From assembly GCA_029261595.1 (NCBI GenBank), contig JAJDAZ010000040.1, positions 1-64,000 on the forward strand: 64,000 nucleotides of DNA, read 5' to 3'. The translations under genes were made by a program, and so were the position numbers. Under the pieces are notes generated by a model that was not told the DNA's origin, did no database searches, and worked only from the letters and a program-made list of their open reading frames with translations. How positions within the stretch are numbered: position 1 is the stretch's first letter; every line of letters starts with the position of its first letter. The DNA comes from Nitrospinaceae bacterium (GTDB lineage Bacteria; Nitrospinota; Nitrospinia; Nitrospinales; VA-1). Shown here piece by piece: positions 42,828-52,495 of the stretch.

Positions 42828-44087
42828 ATGACACAGATTTTATTTCACAATATAAACAAGAAAAACCTGCATACCCTTGAGGTGTATGAAAAGGAAGGCG
42901 GCTATAAGGGCCTGAAAAAAGCCTTCGCCAAGGAGCCGGGAGAAATCGTGGAGATGGTCAAGGCGTCCGGGCTTCGGGGGCGCGGCGGCGCGGGTTTTCC
43001 TACAGGGTTGAAGTGGAGTTTTCTGGCGAAGGATGTGTTCCCCCGTTACCTTTGTTGCAATGCCGATGAAAGCGAACCCGGCACATGCAAAGATCGCGAA
43101 CTTCTGCAGAAAAATCCCCACCTTTTGCTAGAAGGCATGATCCTTTGCTCGTACGCCTGCAAGATTGAGACGGGCTATATTTATTTGCGCGGCGAGTTCT
43201 ACGATTTGTGCGAGATCATGGAAGGGGCCATTGAAGAGGCCTACGCGAAAGGTTATCTCGGTCAGAATATTTTGGGATCCGGTTTTAATCTGGACATTCA
43301 CACCCATTTAGGCGCGGGCGCTTATATCTGCGGCGAGGAATCGGCTTTGCTCAATTCCCTGGAGGGTGGGCGCGGCGAGCCCCGGATGAAACCACCGTTT
43401 CCTGCTGTGCAGGGTCTGTACGAAAAGCCGACCGTCATCAACAATGTCGAGACGCTTTGCGTCGTGCCTTTTATCGTCAATAACGGCCCGGAAAAGCACG
43501 CGGCCCTGGGTACTGAAAAAAGCAAGGGGACCAAGCTGGTCAGTGTGTCGGGCCACGTGAAGAAACCCGGCAATTATGAAATCGAACTTGGAACCCCCGT
43601 TCGTGAAATCATTTATGATCTGGCAGGCGGCATTCGCGACGACAATCAATTGAAGGCCTACATCCCCGGCGGGTCGTCCGTGCCCATGGTGACGGCGGAC
43701 CTGGTGGACACGCCGTACGACTATGAATCCCTGCAGGCCATCGGAACGATGCTCGGGTCCGGAGCGTTGATCGTCATTGACGATACCGTCAATATTGTCG
43801 AGACGGCGCTCAGGCTGACCAGTTTTTACATGCACGAATCCTGCGGCAAGTGCACCCCCTGCCGGGAAGGCACGCGCTGGATGTGGCAGTTGCTTCAGCA
43901 GATCCACACCGGAAAAGGCCAGCCGGAGTTTGTGGAAAAGCTGGAGGACATCTGCGATAACATGAGCTTCAAATGTTTTTGTCCGCTGGGGGATGCGGCG
44001 GTCGCTCCGGTGATCAGCAGTATCCAGAAATTCCGCGCGGATTATGATGAATTGATTGCAAAATTAAAGGCCGACACGGCGGTCTGA
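42828..44087 (+). CDS. nuoF: NADH-quinone oxidoreductase subunit F
   Basis: This 419-residue subunit is the NADH-oxidising part and holds FMN and [4Fe-4S] cluster N3. The NADH/FMN site reads GLRGRGGAGFPTGLKW, CNADESEPGTCKD and GAGAYICGEESALL. The N3 ligands are in ESCGKCTPCREGT and SFKCFCPLGDA. Ten bases separate it from nuoE. Confidence 0.96.
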   Translation: MTQILFHNINKKNLHTLEVYEKEGGYKGLKKAFAKEPGEIVEMVKASGLRGRGGAGFPTGLKWSFLAKDVFPRYLCCNADESEPGTCKDRELLQKNPHLLLEGMILCSYACKIETGYIYLRGEFYDLCEIMEGAIEEAYAKGYLGQNILGSGFNLDIHTHLGAGAYICGEESALLNSLEGGRGEPRMKPPFPAVQGLYEKPTVINNVETLCVVPFIVNNGPEKHAALGTEKSKGTKLVSVSGHVKKPGNYEIELGTPVREIIYDLAGGIRDDNQLKAYIPGGSSVPMVTADLVDTPYDYESLQAIGTMLGSGALIVIDDTVNIVETALRLTSFYMHESCGKCTPCREGTRWMWQLLQQIHTGKGQPEFVEKLEDICDNMSFKCFCPLGDAAVAPVISSIQKFRADYDELIAKLKADTAV

Positions 44088-44099
44088 AGGTTATAAATC

Positions 44100-46580
44100 A
44101 TGGCAGACGAACAAGTCACATTGACGATCGACGATCAAACGGTTTCTGTCCCCAAAGGCACTAAAGTGGTGGACGCGGCTAAAACCGTGGGGATCGATAT
44201 CCCGGTCTTTTGCTACCACGAAAAACTGGGGCCGCTCGGCTGTTGCCGGATGTGCCTGGTGGAAGTGGAAAAAATGCCCAAACTGATGACCGCCTGCACG
44301 ATGGATGTGGGGCCGGATATGGTGGTCAAGACCACGACACCCAAAGTGGAAAAAGCCCAGAAGGGCGTGCTTGAGTTCACGCTGTTGAACCATCCGCTCG
44401 ATTGCCCGGTGTGCGATAAAGGTGGGGAATGCCCGCTACAGGATAACACCTTCAAATACGGTCCCGGCGACACGCGGATGGAATTTCACCGGGCGGAGAA
44501 TCTCAAAATGGGGCCGCTCAGCCCCGTCATCACCCTGGACCGGGAACGCTGTATCGCTTGTCAGCGGTGCACGCGCTACAGCGAAGTCATCGAGCAGGAC
44601 AGCGCATTGGTCATGCACAACCGCGGATTCAATAATGAAGTGGGGACTTTCAACAACGAATCGTACGATACCCGGTTCTCCGGCAATGTGATTGATATCT
44701 GCCCGGTGGGCGCGTTGACCAATTCCCAGTTTCGTTTCAAGGCCCGCACCTGGGATCTCACCAATTCCGACACCCTGTGTGCGCACTGTGGTTGCAACTG
44801 CAATATGACCCTTGGCACGCGGACCAACCAGTTCATGCGTATTCAAGCCCGGCCTAACGATCTGGTGGACGATGGCTGGATCTGTGACAAAGCCCGTTGG
44901 GGTTATGATTTCCTGGAAAGCAGTAACCGTCTGAAGGAAGCCAGGACCCTGCCCGATGGCGGGACCATGTTATTTTCTTCTCCGACCACGCAGGACGCGG
45001 CGGTCAGAACAGCGGAGGCGATCCGGAACATCGTGGCAGAGCATGGGCCTGAGAGCGTCGGTTTCATAGGTTCTCCGTATGGGACCAATGAGGAACTTTA
45101 TCTTTACCAGAAATTATTCCGCTCAGGGTTCGGCACCAATAATATCGACCATAAGGTGTATGCGGATTCTCCCGGTTTGCCCATCGACCATTACGATGTG
45201 AGCGATATTGAAACGTCTGATCTGGTCCTGGCGATTGCCAGCGACCCGACCGAGGAACTGCCGATTCTGGATCTTAGAATTAAAAAGGCGGTGACCCGGC
45301 ATGGAGTCAGGCTTGCGGTATTGAACGATCAGGCGACCTTGATGGACAAATACGCCGCGCTCTCTCTGCATTACGATATCGGGGCTGACGGGAAAGTGTT
45401 CTCGGCGCTGACCGCTGCCATATCGGGGGAAGGGAAGGCCGATGTCAAAAATACCGGAATCAAGGCCGATCAGTTGAAGTCATTGGTCGAGATGCTCCGC
45501 GCCGGAAAAAAGATAACCATCGTTTACAACCCCGCGGCGCTCACCGGGAAATCGATTCATGGTCTCAACCAGTTGCTGGCCATGATCAAGAACATTCCAT
45601 CCGTTGAGTGCGGGGCGATTCCCGCGGCTCCCCAGACCAATGCGGTGGGTGCGATGGATATGGGGATCTTACCGGACTATTATCCGGGCGGGCTTCCCGT
45701 TTTAGATAGCGAGTCGATCAAGCAACAGTGGGGGGAAAACGCACCGACGGAACCGGGACTGTCCGCATTGGAAATGATTGAGAGAGCCGCGTCCGGCAAA
45801 TTGAAAGCCCTGTTGGTGTATCGGGCCAATCCGGTGGTGGATTTCCCCGGTGGGAAAAAAGTGGAAGAGGCTCTCAGGAAACTCGAACTGTTGGTGGTCC
45901 ACGATATGTTTGAAACGGAAACCGCGAAGCTTGCGCATATTGTATTGCCTTCCAACGGACCGGGTTACGACGACGGGACCACAACCAATATCGGCGGACG
46001 TGTGCAGTTTCGAAAAGGCGGACTGAAAACCACCAACCCGCCGGACTGGAAGATTATCTCCCTGATGGCAAATGCACTGAATGAGGAAGGGGACCGAGTA
46101 AATTACATCACCTCCTTCAGCGTCACCGATGAGATCGCTAAAAAGGTTCCCGGATACGGAGAGATCAGCAAAAGATCCATTAAGAAAGAAGGGGCGACGA
46201 GAGAGCCGCCGGCCAATAATAATGGGTCGGGTTTCGAGGCAATGGATTCCCCGTCACCCAATGCGGATGCCTTGAAATTGCGCATCGCCAATTATTTATT
46301 CGCGCACGATAAAATTCTGGATGCTTCTTCCCAACTGGCGCATCAGTTTCAGCCATCCATCGTGCACCTCAATAAAAAGGACGCAAAAAAATTGAAATTG
46401 AAAGACGACGACGATGTGGTCGTGGTCTCGGGAGATGTGGAAATCGCAGCCCAGGTGGAAATCTCCGATCGTTGCAATCCGGGCGGTGTGGTGCTTCCCA
46501 ACATTTCTGATGAGCAGGGAGTTTGGGGATTGGCTAATGACCGGGACGGCGTTACCTGGGTGGAGATTCGGAAAGTCTGA
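44100..46580 (+). CDS. nuoG: NADH-quinone oxidoreductase subunit G
   Basis: This 826-residue 75-kDa-type subunit has an N-terminal [2Fe-2S] domain (CYHEKLGPLGCCRMC...), the His/Cys N5 cluster segment (LDCPVCDKGGECPLQD), and the N4 motif CIACQRCTRYSEVI. A further cluster motif is CAHCGCNCNMTLGTR, as in the longer NuoG form with the extra N7-type site. The remainder is a molybdopterin-oxidoreductase-like fold that in NuoG does not bind the cofactor, ending in the usual barrel domain (NPGGVVLPNISDEQGVWGL). Confidence 0.94.
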   Translation: MADEQVTLTIDDQTVSVPKGTKVVDAAKTVGIDIPVFCYHEKLGPLGCCRMCLVEVEKMPKLMTACTMDVGPDMVVKTTTPKVEKAQKGVLEFTLLNHPLDCPVCDKGGECPLQDNTFKYGPGDTRMEFHRAENLKMGPLSPVITLDRERCIACQRCTRYSEVIEQDSALVMHNRGFNNEVGTFNNESYDTRFSGNVIDICPVGALTNSQFRFKARTWDLTNSDTLCAHCGCNCNMTLGTRTNQFMRIQARPNDLVDDGWICDKARWGYDFLESSNRLKEARTLPDGGTMLFSSPTTQDAAVRTAEAIRNIVAEHGPESVGFIGSPYGTNEELYLYQKLFRSGFGTNNIDHKVYADSPGLPIDHYDVSDIETSDLVLAIASDPTEELPILDLRIKKAVTRHGVRLAVLNDQATLMDKYAALSLHYDIGADGKVFSALTAAISGEGKADVKNTGIKADQLKSLVEMLRAGKKITIVYNPAALTGKSIHGLNQLLAMIKNIPSVECGAIPAAPQTNAVGAMDMGILPDYYPGGLPVLDSESIKQQWGENAPTEPGLSALEMIERAASGKLKALLVYRANPVVDFPGGKKVEEALRKLELLVVHDMFETETAKLAHIVLPSNGPGYDDGTTTNIGGRVQFRKGGLKTTNPPDWKIISLMANALNEEGDRVNYITSFSVTDEIAKKVPGYGEISKRSIKKEGATREPPANNNGSGFEAMDSPSPNADALKLRIANYLFAHDKILDASSQLAHQFQPSIVHLNKKDAKKLKLKDDDDVVVVSGDVEIAAQVEISDRCNPGGVVLPNISDEQGVWGLANDRDGVTWVEIRKV

Positions 46581-46622
46581 GTAGGCACGTTATTCGATTA
46601 CTGATTTAAGGAAGATTTAATT

Positions 46623-47651
46623 TTGTGGGATGACATTTTACAATTCATAGACCCGGTATTGAACGCCGGTTTTATCATTGGCACGGTCAAGGCTGTGGTC
46701 ATCGCGGTTGGCTTGCTCGGCATCGTGCCGGCGCTGGTCTGGCTGGAGCGTCGGTTGATGGGGCGATTTCAGGTGCGATTGGGGCCGAACCGGGTGGGTC
46801 CGTTCGGCTTTGGACAGCCGATCGCCGACTCGATCAAGCTGTTGTTTAAAGAATCGATCATCCAGAGTTCGGCGGATAAATTTTTATTTCACCTGGCTCC
46901 GGCGATTGTGGTGTTCACCGCTATCGTGACGTTTGCGGTGATCCCTTTTGGCGAACCACTTAATGTGTTGGGTGAGGAAATCGGGCTGTGGGGCGCGAAT
47001 ATCAACTCCGGGCTTTTATTCGTTTTCGCCATCTCGGGGATGGGCGTCTATGGCATGGTGCTGGCCGGATTGTCGTCGAATAATAAATATTCGCTGATGG
47101 GCGGGCTACGGTCTTCGGCGCAGATGATCAGTTATGAACTGACGCTTGGCCTATCCGCGTTGAGCGTGATTGTTTTGACCGGGTCTTTAAACCTGATAGA
47201 TCTTGTGGATAGTCAAAAGACCATTCCTTATATTCTGGTTCAGCCGCTGGCGTTTTTACTCTTTTTCATCGCGGGAGTGGCCGAGACCAACCGGGCGCCG
47301 TTTGATCTGCCGGAAGCGGAGCAGGAACTGGTGGCAGGGTTTCATACCGAATATACGGGAATGAAGTTCGCCATGTTTTTCATGGGCGAATACGTCAACA
47401 TGGTGACCATGAGTTCGCTGGTGACTCTGTTGTTTCTGGGTGGGTGGAATTCCTACGGTCTTCCGCTTTGGCCGATTCTGGCGTTTGCCGGGAAAGTATT
47501 TTTTCTGCTTTGTGTTTTTATCTGGTTGCGGTCCACGTTTCCGAGGCTTCGCTACGACCGGTTGATGACCTTTGGTTGGAAATTTCTTCTGCCAATATGT
47601 GTGTTTAATTTATTGATCACTGCGGTGATCAAGGTTTTGTACTTCCAATAG
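46623..47651 (+). CDS. nuoH: NADH-quinone oxidoreductase subunit H
   Basis: This 342-residue membrane subunit lies at the junction of the two arms. Motifs are LLGIVPALVWLERRLMGRFQVRLGPNRVGPFG and GVAETNRAPFDLPEAEQELVAGFHTEY. It starts with TTG at 46623; AAGGAAG lies seven bases upstream and no better start exists. Confidence 0.95.
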   Translation: MWDDILQFIDPVLNAGFIIGTVKAVVIAVGLLGIVPALVWLERRLMGRFQVRLGPNRVGPFGFGQPIADSIKLLFKESIIQSSADKFLFHLAPAIVVFTAIVTFAVIPFGEPLNVLGEEIGLWGANINSGLLFVFAISGMGVYGMVLAGLSSNNKYSLMGGLRSSAQMISYELTLGLSALSVIVLTGSLNLIDLVDSQKTIPYILVQPLAFLLFFIAGVAETNRAPFDLPEAEQELVAGFHTEYTGMKFAMFFMGEYVNMVTMSSLVTLLFLGGWNSYGLPLWPILAFAGKVFFLLCVFIWLRSTFPRLRYDRLMTFGWKFLLPICVFNLLITAVIKVLYFQ

Positions 47652-47659
47652 GTCTCCTC

Positions 47660-48157
47660 ATGATACAGGCAACCCTGAATGGAATTAAAAATTTATCGAT
47701 AGGCATGTTCGTCACTTTTAAAAATATGCTATCGAAGCCCGTGACCTTTCAGTATCCCGAAGTCAAGCGCACCATGCCGGAGCGCTACCGGGGTCGGCAT
47801 TTTCTCAACAGGGATGAAAATGGATTGGAAAAGTGCATCGGTTGCAGTCTCTGTTCGATCAACTGTCCGGTTGGCTGTATTCATGTGGTTGCGGCGGAGA
47901 ACGACCCCGACAACCGGGTGTCTCCCGGCGAACGCTACGCGGCGGTTTATGAAATCAATTTGCTCCGCTGCATTTATTGCGGCTATTGCGAAGAAGCCTG
48001 CCCGGTCGATGCGGTGGTCCTGCGCGAGCATTATGAGCTGGCAGATTATGATCGTGATAAATACATTGCGACCAAGGGCGATCTGCTGTTGTATCCCGTG
48101 CCCAACGAGTTTCGCGTCAATATTCTCGGCAATACCGAGCGTGTCAATAGTAAATAG
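47660..48157 (+). CDS. nuoI: NADH-quinone oxidoreductase subunit I
   Basis: This 165-residue ferredoxin-type subunit has two [4Fe-4S] clusters (N6a, N6b). Ligand motifs are CIGCSLCSINCPVGCI and CIYCGYCEEACPVDAV. The N-terminal segment before CIGC (PEVKRTMPERYRGRHFL) is as expected. Eight bases after nuoH. Confidence 0.96.
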   Translation: MIQATLNGIKNLSIGMFVTFKNMLSKPVTFQYPEVKRTMPERYRGRHFLNRDENGLEKCIGCSLCSINCPVGCIHVVAAENDPDNRVSPGERYAAVYEINLLRCIYCGYCEEACPVDAVVLREHYELADYDRDKYIATKGDLLLYPVPNEFRVNILGNTERVNSK

Positions 48158-48165
48158 AGGAAGCT

Positions 48166-48702
48166 GTGTTTGAAATAACCTACGAGGCAGTCGTTTTTAT
48201 ACTTGGGATCACGGCGGTGCTGGCCGCTTTTGGCGTGATCCTGTGCGCGTCCCCAATTTATTGCGCCTTGTATCTGATCGGCAACATGATCTGTCTGGCT
48301 ATGCTTTATCTTTTATATAACGCAGAGTTCATTGCCGCCGTACAGATCATCGTTTACGCCGGGGCCGTGATGATATTATTTTTGTTCATCATTGCATTGC
48401 TGGGTGGGGCGAAGGAAATTGTCGAACCCTCGGTGCAACGGTCGAGCGCGTTTACCTTTGTTTTTCTATTGTTCGGCGAGCTTTTGTTAGCGGCGGGAGT
48501 GGGGCCCACAAAATCCATTTCAGGAAACCTGGAGCCGGATGTGATCGCCGCTATCGGCAGCGCCAAGGTCGTGGGGGTCGAGCTGTTCTCGCGTCATCTG
48601 GTGCCGTTTGAACTGGCGTCGATTTTACTTCTCATCGCTACGGTCGGGATCATTTGTCTGGCAAAATTTTCGTATTTACCTGCAAGAAAGCAATCAAAAT
48701 AA
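48166..48702 (+). CDS. nuoJ: NADH-quinone oxidoreductase subunit J
   Basis: This 178-residue membrane subunit has five helices, including the conserved AEFIAAVQIIVYAGAVMILFLFI. The start is GTG (48166) with AGAGGAAG upstream. The C-terminus reads IGTVGIICLAKFSYLP in style. Confidence 0.93.
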   Translation: MFEITYEAVVFILGITAVLAAFGVILCASPIYCALYLIGNMICLAMLYLLYNAEFIAAVQIIVYAGAVMILFLFIIALLGGAKEIVEPSVQRSSAFTFVFLLFGELLLAAGVGPTKSISGNLEPDVIAAIGSAKVVGVELFSRHLVPFELASILLLIATVGIICLAKFSYLPARKQSK

Positions 48703-48704
48703 TC

Positions 48705-49004
48705 ATGGGACACCAATTCGTTCTTATCATCAGTGCGACTATTTTTTGTATCGGGACGGCAGGATTTCTCATCCGTAGAAATCCCCTCATCATGTTAATG
48801 TCCGTGGAGCTCATGTTGAACTCCGTAAATTTTTTGTTGATCGGCTATTCCAGTTTTCTGAAAACACTGGACGGCCAGATATTCGCCCTCATTATCATGA
48901 CCGTCGCCGCGGCGGAGGTGGTGGTCGGGTTGGCGATCATTCTCACTATTTTTCGGACCCGGCACGATCTCAACGTCGACCACATTAACGCATTGAAGGG
49001 ATAG
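48705..49004 (+). CDS. nuoK: NADH-quinone oxidoreductase subunit K
   Basis: This 99-residue, three-helix subunit has the conserved glutamates in MSVELMLNSVN and AAAEVVVGLAI that form the proton path. I start it at MGHQFVL (48705); an in-frame upstream start at 48654 lies inside nuoJ and is not family-like. Confidence 0.95.
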   Translation: MGHQFVLIISATIFCIGTAGFLIRRNPLIMLMSVELMLNSVNFLLIGYSSFLKTLDGQIFALIIMTVAAAEVVVGLAIILTIFRTRHDLNVDHINALKG

Positions 49005-49009
49005 AACCA

Positions 49010-50878
49010 TTGTTTTCCTACGCCTGGCTCATATTGTTTCTCCCCCTGCTCGGTTTCATCGGCCTGAGCTGGTTCGGCGATAAAATTCCAAAAAAACAAG
49101 CGGGTTACGCTGGTTGCGGAACGGTGGGGCTGTCGTTTCTGGTGACGTTGTCGGTCCTGAGCGACCTTTTGGCTCTCGAACCGGAAAAACGGTTGGGACA
49201 TGTGGAAACCCTGTATCAGTGGGTGTCCTCCGGCTCGTTCAAACTGGATTTGGCCATTCTGGTCGATCCTCTTTCCGTGTTCATGTTTCTGATCGTCACC
49301 GGAGTGGGTTTCCTGATTCATGTCTACTCCCTTGAGTACATGAAGGATGATCCCGAATACAGCCGTTTTTTCGCCTATTTGAACCTGTTCATTTTTTCGA
49401 TGTTGCTGTTGGTGGCCGCCGCAGACTTCTTTTTCCTGATCGTCGGTTGGGCGTTTGTCGGTCTCGCGTCTTACCTGTTGATCGGTTTCTGGAAGGAAAA
49501 GACCAGCGCGGTTCTGGCGGCGCGTAAGGCGTTTGTCATGAACGTCATTGGCGATGTCGGGATGGTGATCGCCGCATTAATGATTTATCAGACTTTTGGT
49601 TCCATCTCCTACATGGAAGTGTTTTCAGCCGCGCCCGGACAGTTTCGCCCCAACGACGATACCATGGTGATGATCACCCTGCTGTTGCTGGTAGGCGCTT
49701 TCGCAAAGTCGGCGCAGATTCCCCTGCACACCTGGTTGCCCGACGCGATGGAAGGGCCGACCCCGGTCAGCGCCCTGATCCACGCCGCGACCATGGTCAC
49801 CGCCGGTGTTTACCTGATTGCCCGCTGTCATGTGTTGTATGAGCTGGCACCCTACACCATGTATTTTATTGCCGGGATCGGAGCCATCACCGCCGTGTTT
49901 GCCGGGTCGATGGGAATGGTGCAATACGATATCAAGCGGGTCATTGCCTATTCGACCATGAGCCAGCTGGGCTATATGTTCCTTGCGGTCGGTATTGGGG
50001 TTTTCAGTTTCGGGATGTTTCATTTGATGACCCATGCGTTTTTTAAAGCGTTGCTGTTTTTGAGTGCCGGGAGTGTGATTCATGGTTTGAACGGCGAACA
50101 GGACATTCGTAAGATGGGCGGTTTGCGTTTTTCCATGCCGGTGACTCATATCACCTTTCTGGTGGGCGCGGTCTGTCTCGCCGGGGTTCCTTTGACCAGT
50201 GGTTTCTTCAGTAAAGAAGCGATCATCATGAGTTCCTGGCACTCTGAGATGGGTAATTTTGTGTTCTGGGGTCTGGCTGTGCTGACGGCTGGCATGACGG
50301 GGTTTTATATTTTTAGGGTCTATTTCTATACCTTTTTCGGGCAAAGCCGGAGCCCGGAGGTCCATCCGCATGAATCCCCGATCATCATGGCGGCTCCTTT
50401 AATGATTCTTGCTTTTTTCGCGCTTGTTATGGGATTTGCGGCGCATTGGGTGGACCAGTTTCTGGGGCCTGTGTTCGGCGTGGCCGTGCATCATTACGAA
50501 GACGCCATGTTAGAGACCCTCGCGGTCTGTGCGGGACTGGGGGGAATTCTGGTCGCCGGTATCGTTTACATGACCAGTACGGACAGGCTGGAATTCGCCA
50601 AGCAGGCACTGGCACCGGTTTACGATCTTCTTTTCAACAAATACTATGTCGATGAAATTTACGATTTTCTGATCGTCAAGCCTGTTCGGGCAATTGGCGC
50701 ATTCTTCGAGCAAAAGGTGGAGAAGGAAGGAATTGACCTTGTGGTCGATGAGGTGGGTTCGCAAGTGCATGAAGTCAGCCGTGGCATCAGCTTCTGGCAA
50801 TCGGGAAATATCAGGACCTATGCACTGAACATGGTGGTCGGAATGGTGACCATTTTGTTGTTTGTGGTTTTCTTTTAG
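49010..50878 (+). CDS. nuoL: NADH-quinone oxidoreductase subunit L
   Basis: This 622-residue antiporter-like proton pump has the long lateral helix at the C-terminus. Motifs include VGWAFVGLASYLLIGFW, FAKSAQIPLHTWLPDAMEGPTPVSALIHAATMV and KRVIAYSTMSQLGYM. It starts with TTG (49010), a third non-ATG start in this operon, with AAGGGA upstream. Length is normal. Confidence 0.95.
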   Translation: MFSYAWLILFLPLLGFIGLSWFGDKIPKKQAGYAGCGTVGLSFLVTLSVLSDLLALEPEKRLGHVETLYQWVSSGSFKLDLAILVDPLSVFMFLIVTGVGFLIHVYSLEYMKDDPEYSRFFAYLNLFIFSMLLLVAAADFFFLIVGWAFVGLASYLLIGFWKEKTSAVLAARKAFVMNVIGDVGMVIAALMIYQTFGSISYMEVFSAAPGQFRPNDDTMVMITLLLLVGAFAKSAQIPLHTWLPDAMEGPTPVSALIHAATMVTAGVYLIARCHVLYELAPYTMYFIAGIGAITAVFAGSMGMVQYDIKRVIAYSTMSQLGYMFLAVGIGVFSFGMFHLMTHAFFKALLFLSAGSVIHGLNGEQDIRKMGGLRFSMPVTHITFLVGAVCLAGVPLTSGFFSKEAIIMSSWHSEMGNFVFWGLAVLTAGMTGFYIFRVYFYTFFGQSRSPEVHPHESPIIMAAPLMILAFFALVMGFAAHWVDQFLGPVFGVAVHHYEDAMLETLAVCAGLGGILVAGIVYMTSTDRLEFAKQALAPVYDLLFNKYYVDEIYDFLIVKPVRAIGAFFEQKVEKEGIDLVVDEVGSQVHEVSRGISFWQSGNIRTYALNMVVGMVTILLFVVFF

Positions 50879-50907
50879 AATCAGGATAACAGGAATCGTT
50901 TGAAGAA

Positions 50908-52425
50908 ATGCTTTCACTAATAGTTTTCATACCTCTGGTTGCGTCGCTGGTCCTTTTGTTTGTGGATAAGGACAACCGTCCGCTCATCCGCATGGTCTCC
51001 CTGGGCGCGGCGGGGTTGAGTTTTCTATTGTCCATTGGGCTTTTGCTGGTGTTCGATAAGACCAATCCGGGCATGCAGTTTGAGTGCGCGATCTCCTGGG
51101 TTCCCTTACTGAATATTCAATACCATGTGGGCGTCGACGGTATCAGCCTGCTGTTGCTGGTGCTCACGACCTTCCTGTCGGGAATCGCCATCCTGTATTC
51201 CATGAAGCAGGAAAAGGGGTTCAGAAATTTCCTCGCGCTGATGCTGGCTCTGGAAGCGGGAACGTTAGGGGTGTTCGTGGCATTGGACACGATCCTGTTT
51301 TACGCTTTCTGGGAGTTGATGCTGGTTCCCACGTATTTTCTCATTGGTCTCTGGGGCGAAGGTCGAAGGGTTTACGCCACCACCAAGTTCGTGCTGTTCA
51401 CGCTGGTCGGAAGCCTGCTGATGCTGGTGGCGATCGTCGGTGTGACCGTCGTGCATTTTAAGGCAACCGGAACGTTGACCTTTGATATTCAAACTTTGGT
51501 TCATACGCACATCGACTCCGCCTCACAGACGTGGATGTTCCTGTGTTTTTTCCTGGCATTTGCCATAAAAGTCCCGGTGTTCCCGTTCCATAGCTGGTTG
51601 CCCCATACCTATGTGGCTTGCCCGATTCCCACGTTGATCATATTAACGGGAGCGATGTCCAAAACGGGCGCCTACGGTTTTCTGAGGTTTTGTCTGCCCA
51701 TGTTTCCCGAAGCAGTGGCGGAAATGGGACTGGTTATCGGAGCCGCCGCCGCAACAGGAATTGTCTATGGGGCCTGGATCGCGGTGGCTCAGAAAGACCT
51801 CAAAGCGCTGGTGGCCTATTCCAGCATCAGTCATTTAGGGTTCATCACCCTGGGGATCTTTGCGCTCAATAACGTCGGTGTCGAAGGCAGTGTCCTGCAG
51901 ATGGTCAATCACGGCATCATCGCGGCGGCTTTATTCATCATTGTGGGCATTCTCGAAGAAAAAACCGGAAGCCGAAACCTGAACGATATTCGCGGGCTGG
52001 GAAAATCCATGCCCGTGCTGTATGGAATGTTTATGTTGGTCACCCTCGCGGCTCTGGGCCTGCCGGGTTTGAACGGCTTCGTCGGTGAGTTTCTCATCCT
52101 AATGGGCGTCTGGACCTCGCATCTGCTGTCGGATCTCTCGACTATCTTTGTGTTGATGGCGGGGCTGGCCATTGTGTTTGCCTCCATTTATATGCTGTAT
52201 ATGTTTCAAGGATCGATGCAGGAAACCACCCTCAAGGACCCAAAAGATCTGAAAGATATAGACCGGACCGAGTTTGGGTTGTTGCTTCCCGCCTGTGTGC
52301 TGATTGTCTTCATCGGCCTGTTTCCCAAACCCTTCATCGACCGTGTTTCCCTATCGGTGGACACCCTTTTGACCGTGGAAAAAACCGTGAACGTGCATGC
52401 CGGGGAAGACAAGGACCACCATTAA
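50908..52425 (+). CDS. nuoM: NADH-quinone oxidoreductase subunit M
   Basis: This 505-residue antiporter-like subunit has motifs including EGTLG-type EAGTLGVFVALD, IGLWGEGRRVYA, FAIKVPVFPFHSWLPHTYV and QKDLKALVAYSSISHLGF. It ends with the charged tail DKDHH. It is the last gene of the run. nuoN, which normally follows, is not here but at 20442-21968 on the other strand, so the operon is complete only with that distant gene. Confidence 0.95.
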   Translation: MLSLIVFIPLVASLVLLFVDKDNRPLIRMVSLGAAGLSFLLSIGLLLVFDKTNPGMQFECAISWVPLLNIQYHVGVDGISLLLLVLTTFLSGIAILYSMKQEKGFRNFLALMLALEAGTLGVFVALDTILFYAFWELMLVPTYFLIGLWGEGRRVYATTKFVLFTLVGSLLMLVAIVGVTVVHFKATGTLTFDIQTLVHTHIDSASQTWMFLCFFLAFAIKVPVFPFHSWLPHTYVACPIPTLIILTGAMSKTGAYGFLRFCLPMFPEAVAEMGLVIGAAAATGIVYGAWIAVAQKDLKALVAYSSISHLGFITLGIFALNNVGVEGSVLQMVNHGIIAAALFIIVGILEEKTGSRNLNDIRGLGKSMPVLYGMFMLVTLAALGLPGLNGFVGEFLILMGVWTSHLLSDLSTIFVLMAGLAIVFASIYMLYMFQGSMQETTLKDPKDLKDIDRTEFGLLLPACVLIVFIGLFPKPFIDRVSLSVDTLLTVEKTVNVHAGEDKDHH

Positions 52426-52468
52426 CCCCACGACGTGGGGAGGAAAATTTGGGCGGTGCCCACTCGCC
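52426..52468. repeat. Two stem-loops after nuoM, the first like the 33204-33365 hairpins
   Basis: CCCCACG-A-CGTGGGG (52426-52440) is followed by AGGAAAA, the same layout as the hairpin-plus-GAGGA ends at 33204-33365. A second stem GGGCG...CGCCC lies at about 52450-52468. No T-run follows, so classical rho-independent termination is doubtful, but both could slow or protect the long nuo transcript. Confidence 0.45.
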
Positions 52469-52495
52469 CTGAAAATCTATTAATTCATCTAAATT